Below, in pieces: positions 35,116 to 43,570 of a stretch of 64,000 nt of DNA. A program made the position numbers and the translations under genes. Location: the NCBI GenBank assembly GCA_020637335.1, contig JACJWC010000023.1:4168-68167 (forward strand). Reading direction: 5' to 3'. The notes beneath the pieces were generated by a model, which saw only the letters and a program-made list of their open reading frames with translations, did no database searches and was not told the origin of the DNA. How positions within the stretch are numbered: position 1 is the stretch's first letter; each line of letters opens with the position of its first letter. The DNA comes from Acidobacteriota bacterium (GTDB lineage Bacteria; Acidobacteriota; Holophagae; Acanthopleuribacterales; Acanthopleuribacteraceae).

Positions 35116-35586
35116 ATGTCAAGAAGACACAAAGCCTCCACGCGAGAAGTTACGCCAGATCCCCTGTACAACTCTCCGCTTTTAGCCAAATTCATCAATT
35201 GCTTGATGGGTGAAGGCAAAAAGTCGGTTGCTGAAAATATTCTGTATGGGGCATTTAATATCGTTCAAGAAAAGTCCGGGGAAGATCCCTTCAAGGTATT
35301 TAAAAAATGCCTGGACAAAATTCGTCCGACCCTGGAAGTTAAGAGCCGCCGTGTGGGTGGTGCAACTTATCAGGTTCCGGTTGAAGTTAATCCTCGCCGC
35401 CAACAATCGCTATCGATTCGTTGGTTGATCAGTTACTCGCGCAGTCGTGGTGAAAAAACCATGCGCGAAAAGCTGGCTGGTGAAATTCTCGATGCGGCCA
35501 ATGGTCGCGGAAACGCAGTTAAGAAAAAAGACGATACCCATCGTATGGCAGAAGCCAACCGCGCTTTTGCACACTATCGCTGGTAA
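35116..35586 (+). CDS. rpsG: 30S ribosomal protein S7
   Basis: S7 of 156 residues, which nucleates assembly of the 16S rRNA head domain. It begins MSRRHKA and contains the VGGATYQVPVEV beta-ribbon and the RGNAVKKKDDTHRMAEANRAFAHYRW C-terminal helix, all standard. The spacing to rpsL is 13 bases; fusA follows after 119 bases containing a strong hairpin. Confidence 0.98.
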   Translation: MSRRHKASTREVTPDPLYNSPLLAKFINCLMGEGKKSVAENILYGAFNIVQEKSGEDPFKVFKKCLDKIRPTLEVKSRRVGGATYQVPVEVNPRRQQSLSIRWLISYSRSRGEKTMREKLAGEILDAANGRGNAVKKKDDTHRMAEANRAFAHYRW

Positions 35587-35640
35587 TTTGCGGTCAGCTC
35601 TGCTGATACCCTGATTACTGTAGCCTTTTTCGCTTAAGGC

Positions 35641-35674
35641 CCAGGCAAGCAATGGCAATAGCTACCTTGCCTGG
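35641..35674 (+). promoter_or_regulatory. stable hairpin between rpsG and fusA
   Basis: CCAGGCAAG (35641-35649) and CTTGCCTGG (35666-35674) are perfect 9-bp arms around a 16-base loop. An AT-rich stretch without a T-run follows, so this is not a standard terminator. It could be an RNA processing or repressor site; the gap 35587-35705 is otherwise empty. Confidence 0.55.
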
Positions 35675-35705
35675 ATAAATAAATTAGCGATTCATTCCCA
35701 AGTTA

Positions 35706-37802
35706 GTGAGTTCTCTCGTGAATCGTTCCGCTCAGGCACACATTCGCAATATTGGCATTATGGCGCACATTGACGCTGGTAAGACAACCCTTACCGAGCG
35801 CATTCTGTATTTCACAGGTGTGAACCATAAAATTGGTGAAGTCCACTACGGGACTGCGACCATGGACTGGATGGTCCAGGAGCAGGAACGCGGAATCACC
35901 ATAACCTCTGCTGCGACCACCTGCTTCTGGAAAGAGCACAAAATAAATATCATCGACACCCCGGGTCACGTCGATTTCACCGCTGAGGTCGAACGTTCGT
36001 TGCGGGTGCTTGATGGTGCAATTGCTGTTTTTGATGCGGTTGCTGGCGTAGAGCCCCAGTCAGAGACCGTCTGGCGTCAAGCCAATCGCTACCACGTCCC
36101 ACGCTTGGTTTTTGTCAACAAGATGGACCGAGTTGGCGCTGACTTTGAGCGAACCGTTGAAATGATTCGCACTCGCCTGATGGGCAATCCCGCAATCGTT
36201 CACTTACCCATGGGTGCCGAAGATCAATATCTCGGCAGCATCGACTTAATTGAGATGAAAGCCTATATCTGGCGTAGCGATGATCCCACTGTTGAGTTCG
36301 AGGTCACAGAAATTCCCCCAGAATTCCGCGCTGAAGCTGAAAAAGCCCGCGAAGTCCTTTTGGAAACCCTGGCCGAACAAGATGAGTCTTTCCTCGAGCG
36401 TTATTTTGAAGGTGGAAGCTTGGATGCGGAAACGATTCGAGCTGCGGTGCGCCGAGCCACCTTGGGCTTTAAGCTCGTACCAGTTTTTTGCGGATCCGCG
36501 CTTAAAAACAAGGGTGTTCACCCACTGCTTGATGGGGTTGCAGCCTACCTGCCTTCACCCCCGGATATTGGGGTTATTCACGGCCATCCTGCAGATGACG
36601 AAAGCGCGGACTTGGTCCGTGAATTAGATGAAGAGGCGCCTTTTTCCGCGCTCGTCTTCAAAATCATGTCTGATCCCTACGTGGGTTCCCTGTGCTTCAT
36701 TCGCATTTACAGCGGCAAAGTAAAAGCCGGAGAAGGCAAACTGAACTCGGCAAAAAAGCGCCATGAGCGCTTGAGTAAATTACTGCAAATGCATGCAAAT
36801 AAACGCGTTGAAGTAGAGTCTGCTAAAGCGGGAGACATTGTTGCTGTTTCCGGCCTGAAGTTCGCGGTTACAGGCGATACCCTGTGTGATGATGTGGATC
36901 CTATCCTTCTAGAGCGCATGTCTTTTCCCGAACCGGTTATTCACATCGCCATTGAGCCCAAAACCAAGGCCGATGAAGACAAGCTGACCCAAACGCTTGA
37001 TCGTTTAGCTCTTGAAGACCCCACCTTCCGCGTGCGCATTGACGAAGAGTCCGGTCAAACCATCATTTCTGGGATGGGTGAATTGCACCTGGAAATCCTG
37101 GTTGATCGCATGTTGCGTGAGTTTGGCGTTCAGGCCAATGTAGGTAAGCCTCAGGTCGCCTACCGCGAAACCGTCAGTCAAAAGGTACTGATGGAAGAAA
37201 TTTACCAGCGTCCAATTGGCGGCAAAAATGCGTTTGCCCAAATCAAATTGGAAGTTGCCCCGCTCTCTCGTGGCGAGGGCTTGCGCTTCGTCAATAAATT
37301 GGGAGCAAACACGTTGCCCAAAGTTTTCCTCGATGCAATCCAGGAAGGCGTGCAGCAAGCCATGCGCAACGGCGTTTTAGCCGGCTACGAAATGGTAGAC
37401 GTCCAGGCGACCCTGGTCGATGCCAAGGCGCACGATGAAGAGTCCAATGAGGTCGCCTTTAAAATTGCATCTTCCCTGGCCGTGAAACGCGCTGTCCGGG
37501 AAGCCCAGCCGATCATTCTTGAACCGGTCATGCAAGTGGAAGTTGTCACCCCTGAAGAGTACATGGGTGGCATCGTCAACGATATCAACAGCCGAAAAGG
37601 CAAGATTCTGAGTATGGATTCCCGCACAGATGCACAAATTTTGCGATCAGATGTTCCATTATCGCAAATGTTCGGGTATTCTACGTCCTTGCGCTCTGTT
37701 TCCCAGGGGCGTGCCACCTTCTCTATGCAATTTTCGCACTACGAAGAAGCACCCAAGGCCGTTCAGGAAAAGTTTGCACCCCGAAAATTAGTTTCGGATT
37801 AG
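35706..37802 (+). CDS. fusA: elongation factor G
   Basis: EF-G of 698 residues, the GTPase that drives ribosomal translocation. G1 is AHIDAGKTT, G3 DTPGHVDF and G4 NKMD; the switch I RGITI is intact. Domains II-V are complete, ending in the MFGYSTSLRSVSQGRA and MQFSHYEEAP segments. Position in the str operon supports the canonical EF-G rather than the EF-G2 paralog. GTG at 35706 or a second GTG at 35718 may start it; no good ribosome binding site is seen for either. tuf does not follow; rpsJ starts 16 bases later. Confidence 0.96.
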   Translation: MSSLVNRSAQAHIRNIGIMAHIDAGKTTLTERILYFTGVNHKIGEVHYGTATMDWMVQEQERGITITSAATTCFWKEHKINIIDTPGHVDFTAEVERSLRVLDGAIAVFDAVAGVEPQSETVWRQANRYHVPRLVFVNKMDRVGADFERTVEMIRTRLMGNPAIVHLPMGAEDQYLGSIDLIEMKAYIWRSDDPTVEFEVTEIPPEFRAEAEKAREVLLETLAEQDESFLERYFEGGSLDAETIRAAVRRATLGFKLVPVFCGSALKNKGVHPLLDGVAAYLPSPPDIGVIHGHPADDESADLVRELDEEAPFSALVFKIMSDPYVGSLCFIRIYSGKVKAGEGKLNSAKKRHERLSKLLQMHANKRVEVESAKAGDIVAVSGLKFAVTGDTLCDDVDPILLERMSFPEPVIHIAIEPKTKADEDKLTQTLDRLALEDPTFRVRIDEESGQTIISGMGELHLEILVDRMLREFGVQANVGKPQVAYRETVSQKVLMEEIYQRPIGGKNAFAQIKLEVAPLSRGEGLRFVNKLGANTLPKVFLDAIQEGVQQAMRNGVLAGYEMVDVQATLVDAKAHDEESNEVAFKIASSLAVKRAVREAQPIILEPVMQVEVVTPEEYMGGIVNDINSRKGKILSMDSRTDAQILRSDVPLSQMFGYSTSLRSVSQGRATFSMQFSHYEEAPKAVQEKFAPRKLVSD

Positions 37803-37818
37803 TTTAAGGAGCCATTCA

Positions 37819-38154
37819 ATGATCAACGAAACGATTCGTATCAGGTTGAAAGCCTACGACAACCGCATCCTTGACCAATCGACACGCCAAATTGTCGATA
37901 CGGCCAAACGGACCGGTGCTGTGGTGGCTGGGCCGATTCCTCTGCCCACCCGCATTCGCAAATACACGGTTTTGCGTTCGCCCCACGTCGACAAAAAATC
38001 CCGGGAACAATTCGAGTCCCGCACCCACAAGCGGCTTTTGGACCTGCTTCAACCCACTTCTCAAACAGTGGAAGCGTTGATGAAGCTCGATTTGCCGGCC
38101 GGTGTCGAAGTTGAAATTAAGGCCTACGGCAAAGAAAAAGAAAAGTCCAAATAA
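37819..38154 (+). CDS. rpsJ: 30S ribosomal protein S10 (NusE)
   Basis: S10 of 111 residues, also a NusE partner of NusB in antitermination. The RIRLKAYDNRILDQST start and the LPTRIRKYTVLRSPHVDKKSREQFE loop are standard. A Lys/Glu tail (GKEKEKSK) extends the usual C-terminus by several residues. Preceded by AAGGAG. Confidence 0.97.
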   Translation: MINETIRIRLKAYDNRILDQSTRQIVDTAKRTGAVVAGPIPLPTRIRKYTVLRSPHVDKKSREQFESRTHKRLLDLLQPTSQTVEALMKLDLPAGVEVEIKAYGKEKEKSK

Positions 38155-38187
38155 ATCCGCCTGGACCAGATTGGGTAAGGAGTTACC

Positions 38188-38811
38188 ATGATCAAAGGAT
38201 TAATCGCTAAAAAAATCGGGATGACCCAAGTGTTCGACGAGAACGGCCAGGCCATTCCCGTGACCGTGCTTGAAGCAGGACCCTGCGTGGTTACCTATGT
38301 AAAGGTGGCGGAAAAAGACGGGTACGATGCTGTTCAAGTCGGCTTAGTTGAGAGAAAACCGGCCAAGAACCTGAGCAAAGGTGAAGCTGGCCACTTGAGC
38401 AAACGGGAAATTCAACCCGTGCGCTACCTGCGTGAATTTGAAATTCCGCAAGGGGTAGAAGTAAAAGTGGGTGACGAACTGAGTGTTTCCCAGTTCGAGA
38501 AAAAAGAATTGTTGACCGTTGTGGGAACCTCTAAAGGTAAAGGGTTCCAGGGTGTTATTCGTCGTCACGGTTTCGGTGGCGGTCGCATGACCCACGGTTC
38601 CAACTTCAAACGGGCACCGGGCTCTATCGGCCAGTGCGCATTCCCCTCGCGTGTGTTCCCGGGTAAAAAGTTGCCCGGCCACATGGGTGATCGCAAGGTG
38701 ACCGTAAAAAACCTGGAAGTCATGGAGATCATCCCTGACAAAAATCTGATTCTGGTAAAGGGTGCAGTGCCCGGCTCTCGCGGCGGCATTGTGACCCTGC
38801 GTAAAGGCTGA
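38188..38811 (+). CDS. rplC: 50S ribosomal protein L3
   Basis: L3 of 207 residues, an early assembly protein near the peptidyl-transferase centre. It begins IKGLIAKKIGMTQVF and carries GSNFKRAPGSIGQ, including the Gln that PrmB methylates in E. coli. AAGGAG precedes the ATG. It is 11 bases upstream of rplD. Confidence 0.97.
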   Translation: MIKGLIAKKIGMTQVFDENGQAIPVTVLEAGPCVVTYVKVAEKDGYDAVQVGLVERKPAKNLSKGEAGHLSKREIQPVRYLREFEIPQGVEVKVGDELSVSQFEKKELLTVVGTSKGKGFQGVIRRHGFGGGRMTHGSNFKRAPGSIGQCAFPSRVFPGKKLPGHMGDRKVTVKNLEVMEIIPDKNLILVKGAVPGSRGGIVTLRKG

Positions 38812-38822
38812 GGAGCACAGAA

Positions 38823-39449
38823 ATGGCAACTACAACCGTCTATAACCTAAAAAATGAAAAAACTGGCGAAATCGAGTTGTTGGATTCCGTCTTTGCCGCT
38901 CCGGTGAATAAACACTTGATGTGGGAAGCTGTTAACCACTACTTGGCCGCAGGTCGTGCGGGCACCGCCAGCACCAAAACCCGTGGCGAAGTCGCAGGTT
39001 CCGGTAAAAAACTGTGGAAGCAAAAAGGTACGGGCCGCGCTCGCGTTGGCGATATCCGCACTCCGAAATGGCGTGGTGGTGGTACCGTTCACGGACCAAA
39101 ACCGCGTTCATTCAACTACGCGTTTCCCAAACAAAAACGGCGCGGTGCATTGCGCAGTGCTTTGTCCGCCAAGTTTGAAAACGGTCAACTCACTGTTGTT
39201 GAGGCATTTGAACTGTCCAGCCACAAAACCAAGGATTTCGCGAACGTTCTGGCTACTTTGAACCAAAACGACCGCACCCTGGTCGTTGACGGCCACGATA
39301 ACCTGAATCTGGTTCTGGCCTCCCGCAATTTGCCCACCGTGAAGTTCGCTTCGCCCTTGGGCGTCAACATTCATGATCTGCTCAAATACGAGAACTTGAT
39401 CATTTCCAAAGACGCTGTGCAACAACTGCAGGAGGTACTGGCGAAATGA
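38823..39449 (+). CDS. rplD: 50S ribosomal protein L4
   Basis: L4 of 208 residues, which lines the exit tunnel with its extended loop (TRGEVAGSGKKLWKQKGTGRAR). In E. coli L4 also represses the S10 operon; no matching leader is evident here. Its TGA overlaps the ATG of rplW (ATGA), so the two are translationally coupled. Confidence 0.97.
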   Translation: MATTTVYNLKNEKTGEIELLDSVFAAPVNKHLMWEAVNHYLAAGRAGTASTKTRGEVAGSGKKLWKQKGTGRARVGDIRTPKWRGGGTVHGPKPRSFNYAFPKQKRRGALRSALSAKFENGQLTVVEAFELSSHKTKDFANVLATLNQNDRTLVVDGHDNLNLVLASRNLPTVKFASPLGVNIHDLLKYENLIISKDAVQQLQEVLAK

Positions 39450-39742
39450 GCGATCGTTTAAATTCCATTCTCATCAAACCACATTTGACTGAAAAGGGCA
39501 TGAACGTTAAGGCCCACGATAATGTGCACGTTTTTCGGGTGCGCAAAGACGCCAACAAGATCGAAATCAAAGCTGCTGTTGAAAAGCACTTTGAAGTCAA
39601 GGTTGAGCGCGTTGCCACCGTCAATGTCAAAGGCAAAAAGAAGCGGGTGGGCCGTTTCCTCGGAAAAACTTCCGATTGGAAAAAGGCTTACGTTACCTTG
39701 CAAGCCGGTTCGGGTGAAATCCCCTATTTCGAAGGCACTTAA
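39446..39742 (+). CDS. rplW: 50S ribosomal protein L23
   Basis: L23 of 98 residues, at the tunnel exit where trigger factor and SRP dock. The SILIKPHLTEKG start and the GRFLGKTSDWKKAYVTL strand are typical. Overlaps rplD by four bases. Confidence 0.97.
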   Translation: MSDRLNSILIKPHLTEKGMNVKAHDNVHVFRVRKDANKIEIKAAVEKHFEVKVERVATVNVKGKKKRVGRFLGKTSDWKKAYVTLQAGSGEIPYFEGT

Positions 39743-39769
39743 TCGGTGGCCATCAGAGGAGTATGAATC

Positions 39770-40594
39770 ATGCCAATGAAATCTTTTAAACCGACTTCAC
39801 CTGGTGTGCGCCAGCTGAAACAGCCCGATCGCACCGATCTGGCTAAAGGCCGCCCGATGAAATCCCTGGTTGAAGGTCTGACCAACAAGGCCGGACGCGA
39901 TAACAAGGGTCGGGTAACCAGCCGTTTCCGCGGTGGCCGCCACAAGCGCTTGTACCGTTTGGTTGACTTTAAACGCAACAAATTCAACGTACCGGGTGAA
40001 GTAGTTCAACTGGAATACGATCCAAACCGCAGCGCCAACATTGCCTTGGTCAAATATGCCGATGGCGAATATGCCTACATCCTGGCCCCGGTTGGCCTGG
40101 AAGCCGGTATGACCGTCATGAGTGGACCTGACTGCGATATTTTGCCAGGCAATTGTTTGCCTCTGCGCAATATCCCCGTTGGTACCGTTCTGCACAATAT
40201 CGAACTCAAACCCGGTAAAGGTGGCCAAATGGCCCGCTCTGCAGGGGTTGGTGTTCAACTCTTGGCAAAAGAAAACAATTTCGCAACCCTGCGTTTGCCT
40301 TCTGGCGAAATGCGTTTGGTTCACTTGGACTGCAAAGCCAGCATCGGCCAAGTCGGCAATACCGACTGGGAAACCCGCAGCTTGGGTAAAGCAGGCCGCA
40401 AGCGTTGGTTGGGCTTCCGTCCGCACAACCGCGGCGTCGCCATGAACCCGGTTGATCACCCGATGGGTGGTGGTGAAGGTCGAACCTCGGGTGGTCGTCA
40501 TCCATGTTCACCTTGGGGTAAACCGACCAAAGGTTACCGCACTCGCCGCAGAAAACAATCCGACCGCATGATCGTGCGTCGTCGTTATCAATAA
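39770..40594 (+). CDS. rplB: 50S ribosomal protein L2
   Basis: L2 of 274 residues, needed for subunit joining and peptidyl-transferase activity. The RNA-binding core is complete and the MNPVDHPMGGGEGRT motif with the critical His is present. The GAGG before ATG 39770 gives good initiation; rpsS follows after 23 bases. Confidence 0.98.
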   Translation: MPMKSFKPTSPGVRQLKQPDRTDLAKGRPMKSLVEGLTNKAGRDNKGRVTSRFRGGRHKRLYRLVDFKRNKFNVPGEVVQLEYDPNRSANIALVKYADGEYAYILAPVGLEAGMTVMSGPDCDILPGNCLPLRNIPVGTVLHNIELKPGKGGQMARSAGVGVQLLAKENNFATLRLPSGEMRLVHLDCKASIGQVGNTDWETRSLGKAGRKRWLGFRPHNRGVAMNPVDHPMGGGEGRTSGGRHPCSPWGKPTKGYRTRRRKQSDRMIVRRRYQ

Positions 40595-40617
40595 AGTGAA
40601 GCGCAGAAGGAGCGAAC

Positions 40618-40905
40618 ATGGCTAGATCGTTAAAAAAAGGACCTTTTGTCGACTTACACTTACAAAAAAAAGTGGATGTCGCCCGAAGCAAACAGGACAA
40701 CAAAGTCATTAAAACCTGGTCCCGCCGTTCCACTGTCATTCCCGAAATGGTGGGTATGACCTTCGCGGTTCACAACGGCCAGAAATTTATACCCGTTTAT
40801 GTTTCCGAAAACATGGTCGGTCACAAACTCGGAGAGTTTTCGCCTACCCGCACGTGGCGGGGTCATGCTGGCCAGAAAGACCAAAAGGGCAGCAAACGGA
40901 AGTAA
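40618..40905 (+). CDS. rpsS: 30S ribosomal protein S19
   Basis: S19 of 95 residues, which contacts S13 in the 30S head. ARSLKKGPFVD and the C-terminal FSPTRTWRGHAG are diagnostic. AAGGAG precedes the ATG; rplV follows after 12 bases. Confidence 0.98.
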   Translation: MARSLKKGPFVDLHLQKKVDVARSKQDNKVIKTWSRRSTVIPEMVGMTFAVHNGQKFIPVYVSENMVGHKLGEFSPTRTWRGHAGQKDQKGSKRK

Positions 40906-40917
40906 TAGGGAGCTATC

Positions 40918-41262
40918 ATGAACGCAATCGCCAAAGCGAAATTTATCCGGGGTTCGGCCCGTAAGGCCAGATTGGTCATCGACCAGATTCGGGGCAAAAA
41001 TGTTGGGGAAGCCATGCAAATCCTCAAGTTTTCCCCCAAACGCGCTTCCGAAGCCATTGAAATCTGCCTGAAATCGGCGGTTTCCAATGCTTTGCAAAAA
41101 AACACCATGCTCGACGCCGACGACTTGTTCGTCTCCATGGCTGTCGTGGATGGCGGACCCGTTATGAAACGCATTCGTCCTGCTTCGATGGGGCGCGCAT
41201 TCCGTGTTCGTAAACGTTTCCATCACATCACCATCGAAGTTTCCAATTCGGAACAGGAATAA
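40918..41262 (+). CDS. rplV: 50S ribosomal protein L22
   Basis: L22 of 114 residues. Its long beta hairpin (VDGGPVMKRIRPASMGRAFRVRKRFHHI) reaches into the exit tunnel next to the macrolide site and shows no deletion. The SARKARLVIDQIRGK start is typical. rpsC begins 12 bases later. Confidence 0.97.
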   Translation: MNAIAKAKFIRGSARKARLVIDQIRGKNVGEAMQILKFSPKRASEAIEICLKSAVSNALQKNTMLDADDLFVSMAVVDGGPVMKRIRPASMGRAFRVRKRFHHITIEVSNSEQE

Positions 41263-41274
41263 GGGAGGACTACC

Positions 41275-41889
41275 GTGGGTCAGAAAGTTCATCCTACCGG
41301 ATACCGCCTGGTCGTCAATAAAGACTGGTCCAGCAAGTGGTTTGCACGCCGTGATTACGGCGATTTCCTGCACGTGGATTTACGTCTGCGTCGCGAGCTG
41401 AAAAGCAAACTGCAACACGCTGCCATCGCCAATATTGAGATTGAGCGTGCCGCCAACAAGATGAAAATCAATATCGTCACTGCCCGTCCCGGCATCATTA
41501 TCGGGAAAAAGGGTTTGGAAGTAGAAAAGCTGAAAAGCTGGATTTCCGGTCAAACTTCCCAAGAAGTGACCTTGAACATTAAAGAGGTCAAGAAACCGGA
41601 ACTGGAAGCCCAATTGATTGCCGAATCGATCTGCAACCAACTGGAACGCCGGATTTCTTTCCGCCGCGCAATGAAGAAAGCTGAAGAAAATGCTTTGAGA
41701 TTCGGGGCGAAAGGGATTAAAATCAAGGTTTCGGGCCGTTTGAACGGAGCGGAAATTGCTCGTTCAGAGGAATATCTGACGGGTCAAATGCCCTTGCAAA
41801 CGCTTCGTGCCAATATCGACTACGGGTTCGCTGAAGCCTTAACGACTTACGGCATTATCGGCGTAAAAGTTTGGGTCAATAAGCCCTGA
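41275..41889 (+). CDS. rpsC: 30S ribosomal protein S3
   Basis: S3 of 204 residues, at the mRNA entry site, where it helps unwind mRNA. The KH domain motif GIIIGKKGLEVEKL is intact. It is about 29 residues shorter than E. coli S3 because the basic C-terminal tail is missing; it ends at GIIGVKVWVNKP, as in many other phyla. GTG start with GGGAGG upstream. A small hairpin with T-tract overlaps its stop. Confidence 0.96.
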   Translation: MGQKVHPTGYRLVVNKDWSSKWFARRDYGDFLHVDLRLRRELKSKLQHAAIANIEIERAANKMKINIVTARPGIIIGKKGLEVEKLKSWISGQTSQEVTLNIKEVKKPELEAQLIAESICNQLERRISFRRAMKKAEENALRFGAKGIKIKVSGRLNGAEIARSEEYLTGQMPLQTLRANIDYGFAEALTTYGIIGVKVWVNKP

Positions 41890-41939
41890 TTTTTAGGGTT
41901 TTTTCACCGTAAGTACGTGAGAAACAAGGAGCATCTGAC

Positions 41940-42359
41940 ATGTTATTGCCCAATCGGACGAAATATCGCAAAGTCCAAAAGAAACTGAAAAAACAAGTCG
42001 CAACCCGTGGTGCTGATCTGTCTTTTGGCGAATATGGTCTGAAAGCTTTGGAGTGCGGCTGGTTGACCAACCGTCAAATCGAAGCGGCTCGTATCGCCAT
42101 GACCCGCCACATTAAACGCGGCGGAAAAATCTGGATTCGCCTGTTCCCGGACAAACCGATCACCCAAAAGCCCGCTGAAACCCGTATGGGTAAAGGTAAA
42201 GGCAACGTAGAAAAATGGGTTTCCGTAGTCTACGCCGGTAAGGTTCTGTTTGAAATGGAAGGCGTCAACGAAGAATTGGCCCGGGAAGCTTTTGAAATCG
42301 CCGCCAACAAATTGCCTGTGAAATGCAAGTTCGTTTCCCGGCATGGTATGGAGGAATAG
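41940..42359 (+). CDS. rplP: 50S ribosomal protein L16
   Basis: L16 of 139 residues, near the A-site of the peptidyl-transferase centre. LLPNRTKYRKVQ and the RMGKGKGNVEKWVSVV loop are diagnostic; the Arg hydroxylated in E. coli lies in that loop. AAGGAG precedes ATG 41940. rpmC begins three bases after its stop. Confidence 0.97.
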   Translation: MLLPNRTKYRKVQKKLKKQVATRGADLSFGEYGLKALECGWLTNRQIEAARIAMTRHIKRGGKIWIRLFPDKPITQKPAETRMGKGKGNVEKWVSVVYAGKVLFEMEGVNEELAREAFEIAANKLPVKCKFVSRHGMEE

Positions 42360-42361
42360 TC

Positions 42362-42559
42362 GTGAAAGTATCAAAAATTCGCGAAATGGACGACCAAGTC
42401 CTGACTGGCGAGATCGCCAAAGCCGAAAACGAGTTAATGCATTTGCGCATGAAAGCTTCGATCGGCAGCCTGGACAATCCAATGGAAATTCGGCACCTGC
42501 GCCGGGCCATTGCCCGCATGCACACCGTTCTGGGTGAGCGGCGCAAACAGAATAATTAA
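42362..42559 (+). CDS. rpmC: 50S ribosomal protein L29
   Basis: L29 of 65 residues, a two-helix protein at the tunnel exit. The helical signatures KIREMDDQVL and RHLRRAIARMHTVLGERR fit. The start is GTG 42362 with GGAGGA about 8 bases upstream; upstream in-frame codons belong to the rplP region. Confidence 0.95.
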   Translation: MKVSKIREMDDQVLTGEIAKAENELMHLRMKASIGSLDNPMEIRHLRRAIARMHTVLGERRKQNN

Positions 42560-42571
42560 GGAATGACGCTC

Positions 42572-42835
42572 ATGGAAAAGAACAGCAGCGGCTTAAAAAC
42601 CAAAAAAATCGGCGTGGTGGTCAGCGACAAGATGGATAAAACCATCGTCGTCAAGGTTGAGCGCAAAGTGCAACACCCCCTCTATCGCCGCACCATGAAA
42701 CTTTCCAAAAAATTCATGGCCCACGACGAGAACAAACTCGCCAAAATCGGGGACAAAGTGGAAATCGTTGAATCGAGACCGCTCTCCCGTCGCAAGCGTT
42801 GGAACTTGGTTCAAGTCCTCGAGTCCAAAGCCTGA
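42572..42835 (+). CDS. rpsQ: 30S ribosomal protein S17
   Basis: S17 of 87 residues, an OB-fold protein binding the 16S 5' domain. The VSDKMDKTIVVKVERKVQHPLY core and the ESRPLSRRKRWNLV strand are standard. ATG 42572 is preferred because AAGGA (42558-42562) is then 9 bases away; ATG 42563 would touch it. Confidence 0.96.
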   Translation: MEKNSSGLKTKKIGVVVSDKMDKTIVVKVERKVQHPLYRRTMKLSKKFMAHDENKLAKIGDKVEIVESRPLSRRKRWNLVQVLESKA

Positions 42836-42862
42836 TCGTCAGACTGAAGGTAGGTTAACACC

Positions 42863-43231
42863 ATGATCCAAATGGGAACAATTCTCACTGTCGCAGACAA
42901 TTCTGGTGCCAAAAAACTGTTGGCGATCCGTCCCCATGGCGGCGGCGTCGGTCGTTTTGCGGAACTGGGAGATATAATTACCGCCTCGGTACGCGAAGCC
43001 GCACCGGGTGGAACTGTCAAAAAGAAAAAAGTTGTTAAAGCGGTGATTGTCCGCCAGGTCAAGAAGTACCGTCGTAAAGATGGTTCTTACATCCGCTTTG
43101 ATGAAAATGCAGCCGTTCTGGTTAAGGACGATGGTGAACCGATCGGTACCCGTGTATTCGGTCCGGTAGCCCGTGAATTGCGCGATCGCAAATTCATGAA
43201 AATCGTTTCTTTAGCGCCAGAAGTCCTTTAA
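42863..43231 (+). CDS. rplN: 50S ribosomal protein L14
   Basis: L14 of 122 residues, at the subunit interface and the docking site of the silencing factor RsfS. MIQMGTILTVADNSGAKK is the family start, and GTRVFGPVARELR the end. Preceded by a modest AAGGTAGG site. Confidence 0.97.
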   Translation: MIQMGTILTVADNSGAKKLLAIRPHGGGVGRFAELGDIITASVREAAPGGTVKKKKVVKAVIVRQVKKYRRKDGSYIRFDENAAVLVKDDGEPIGTRVFGPVARELRDRKFMKIVSLAPEVL

Positions 43232-43242
43232 GAGGTGTGAGC

Positions 43243-43554
43243 ATGGCTCTGAAAATCAAAAAAGGCGATACGGTTGTCATAACCGTCGGCAAGGATCGCG
43301 ATCGTCGCGGTAAAGTCCTGGCCGTTATGCCTGCAAAAAACCGCGTGTTGGTTGAAGGTCTGAACATGATCAAAAAACATCAACGCGCCATGGGTAACCG
43401 CGAAGGTGGCATTATTGAAAAAGAAGCACCTTTGCACATTTCCAACGTGATGCTGGTTGATCCGAAAGAAGATAAAGCTTCTCGGGTTGGGTACGTCCTC
43501 AAAGACGGCAAAAAGCACCGCGTTGCTAAACGCTCCAATCAATTGTTGGATTAA
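43243..43554 (+). CDS. rplX: 50S ribosomal protein L24
   Basis: L24 of 103 residues, an assembly initiator with a KOW motif (KKGDTVVITVGKDRDRRGKVL). ATG 43243 is chosen because AGAGGT lies 6 bases upstream; the GTG at 43237 overlaps that site. rplE follows after 16 bases. Confidence 0.96.
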   Translation: MALKIKKGDTVVITVGKDRDRRGKVLAVMPAKNRVLVEGLNMIKKHQRAMGNREGGIIEKEAPLHISNVMLVDPKEDKASRVGYVLKDGKKHRVAKRSNQLLD

Positions 43555-43570
43555 AGTCGAGGGAAACGTC

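Noticed and set aside
39797..40501. 234-codon open frame antisense to rplB, and others antisense to ribosomal genes
   Set aside because: These are shadows of strongly biased codon use in highly expressed genes; the sense genes are certain.
41882..41904. End of the S10 operon at rpsC
   Set aside because: The stem is only 6 bp with a G-U pair, and rplP follows in the normal order with its own strong binding site; kept only as a possible attenuator.
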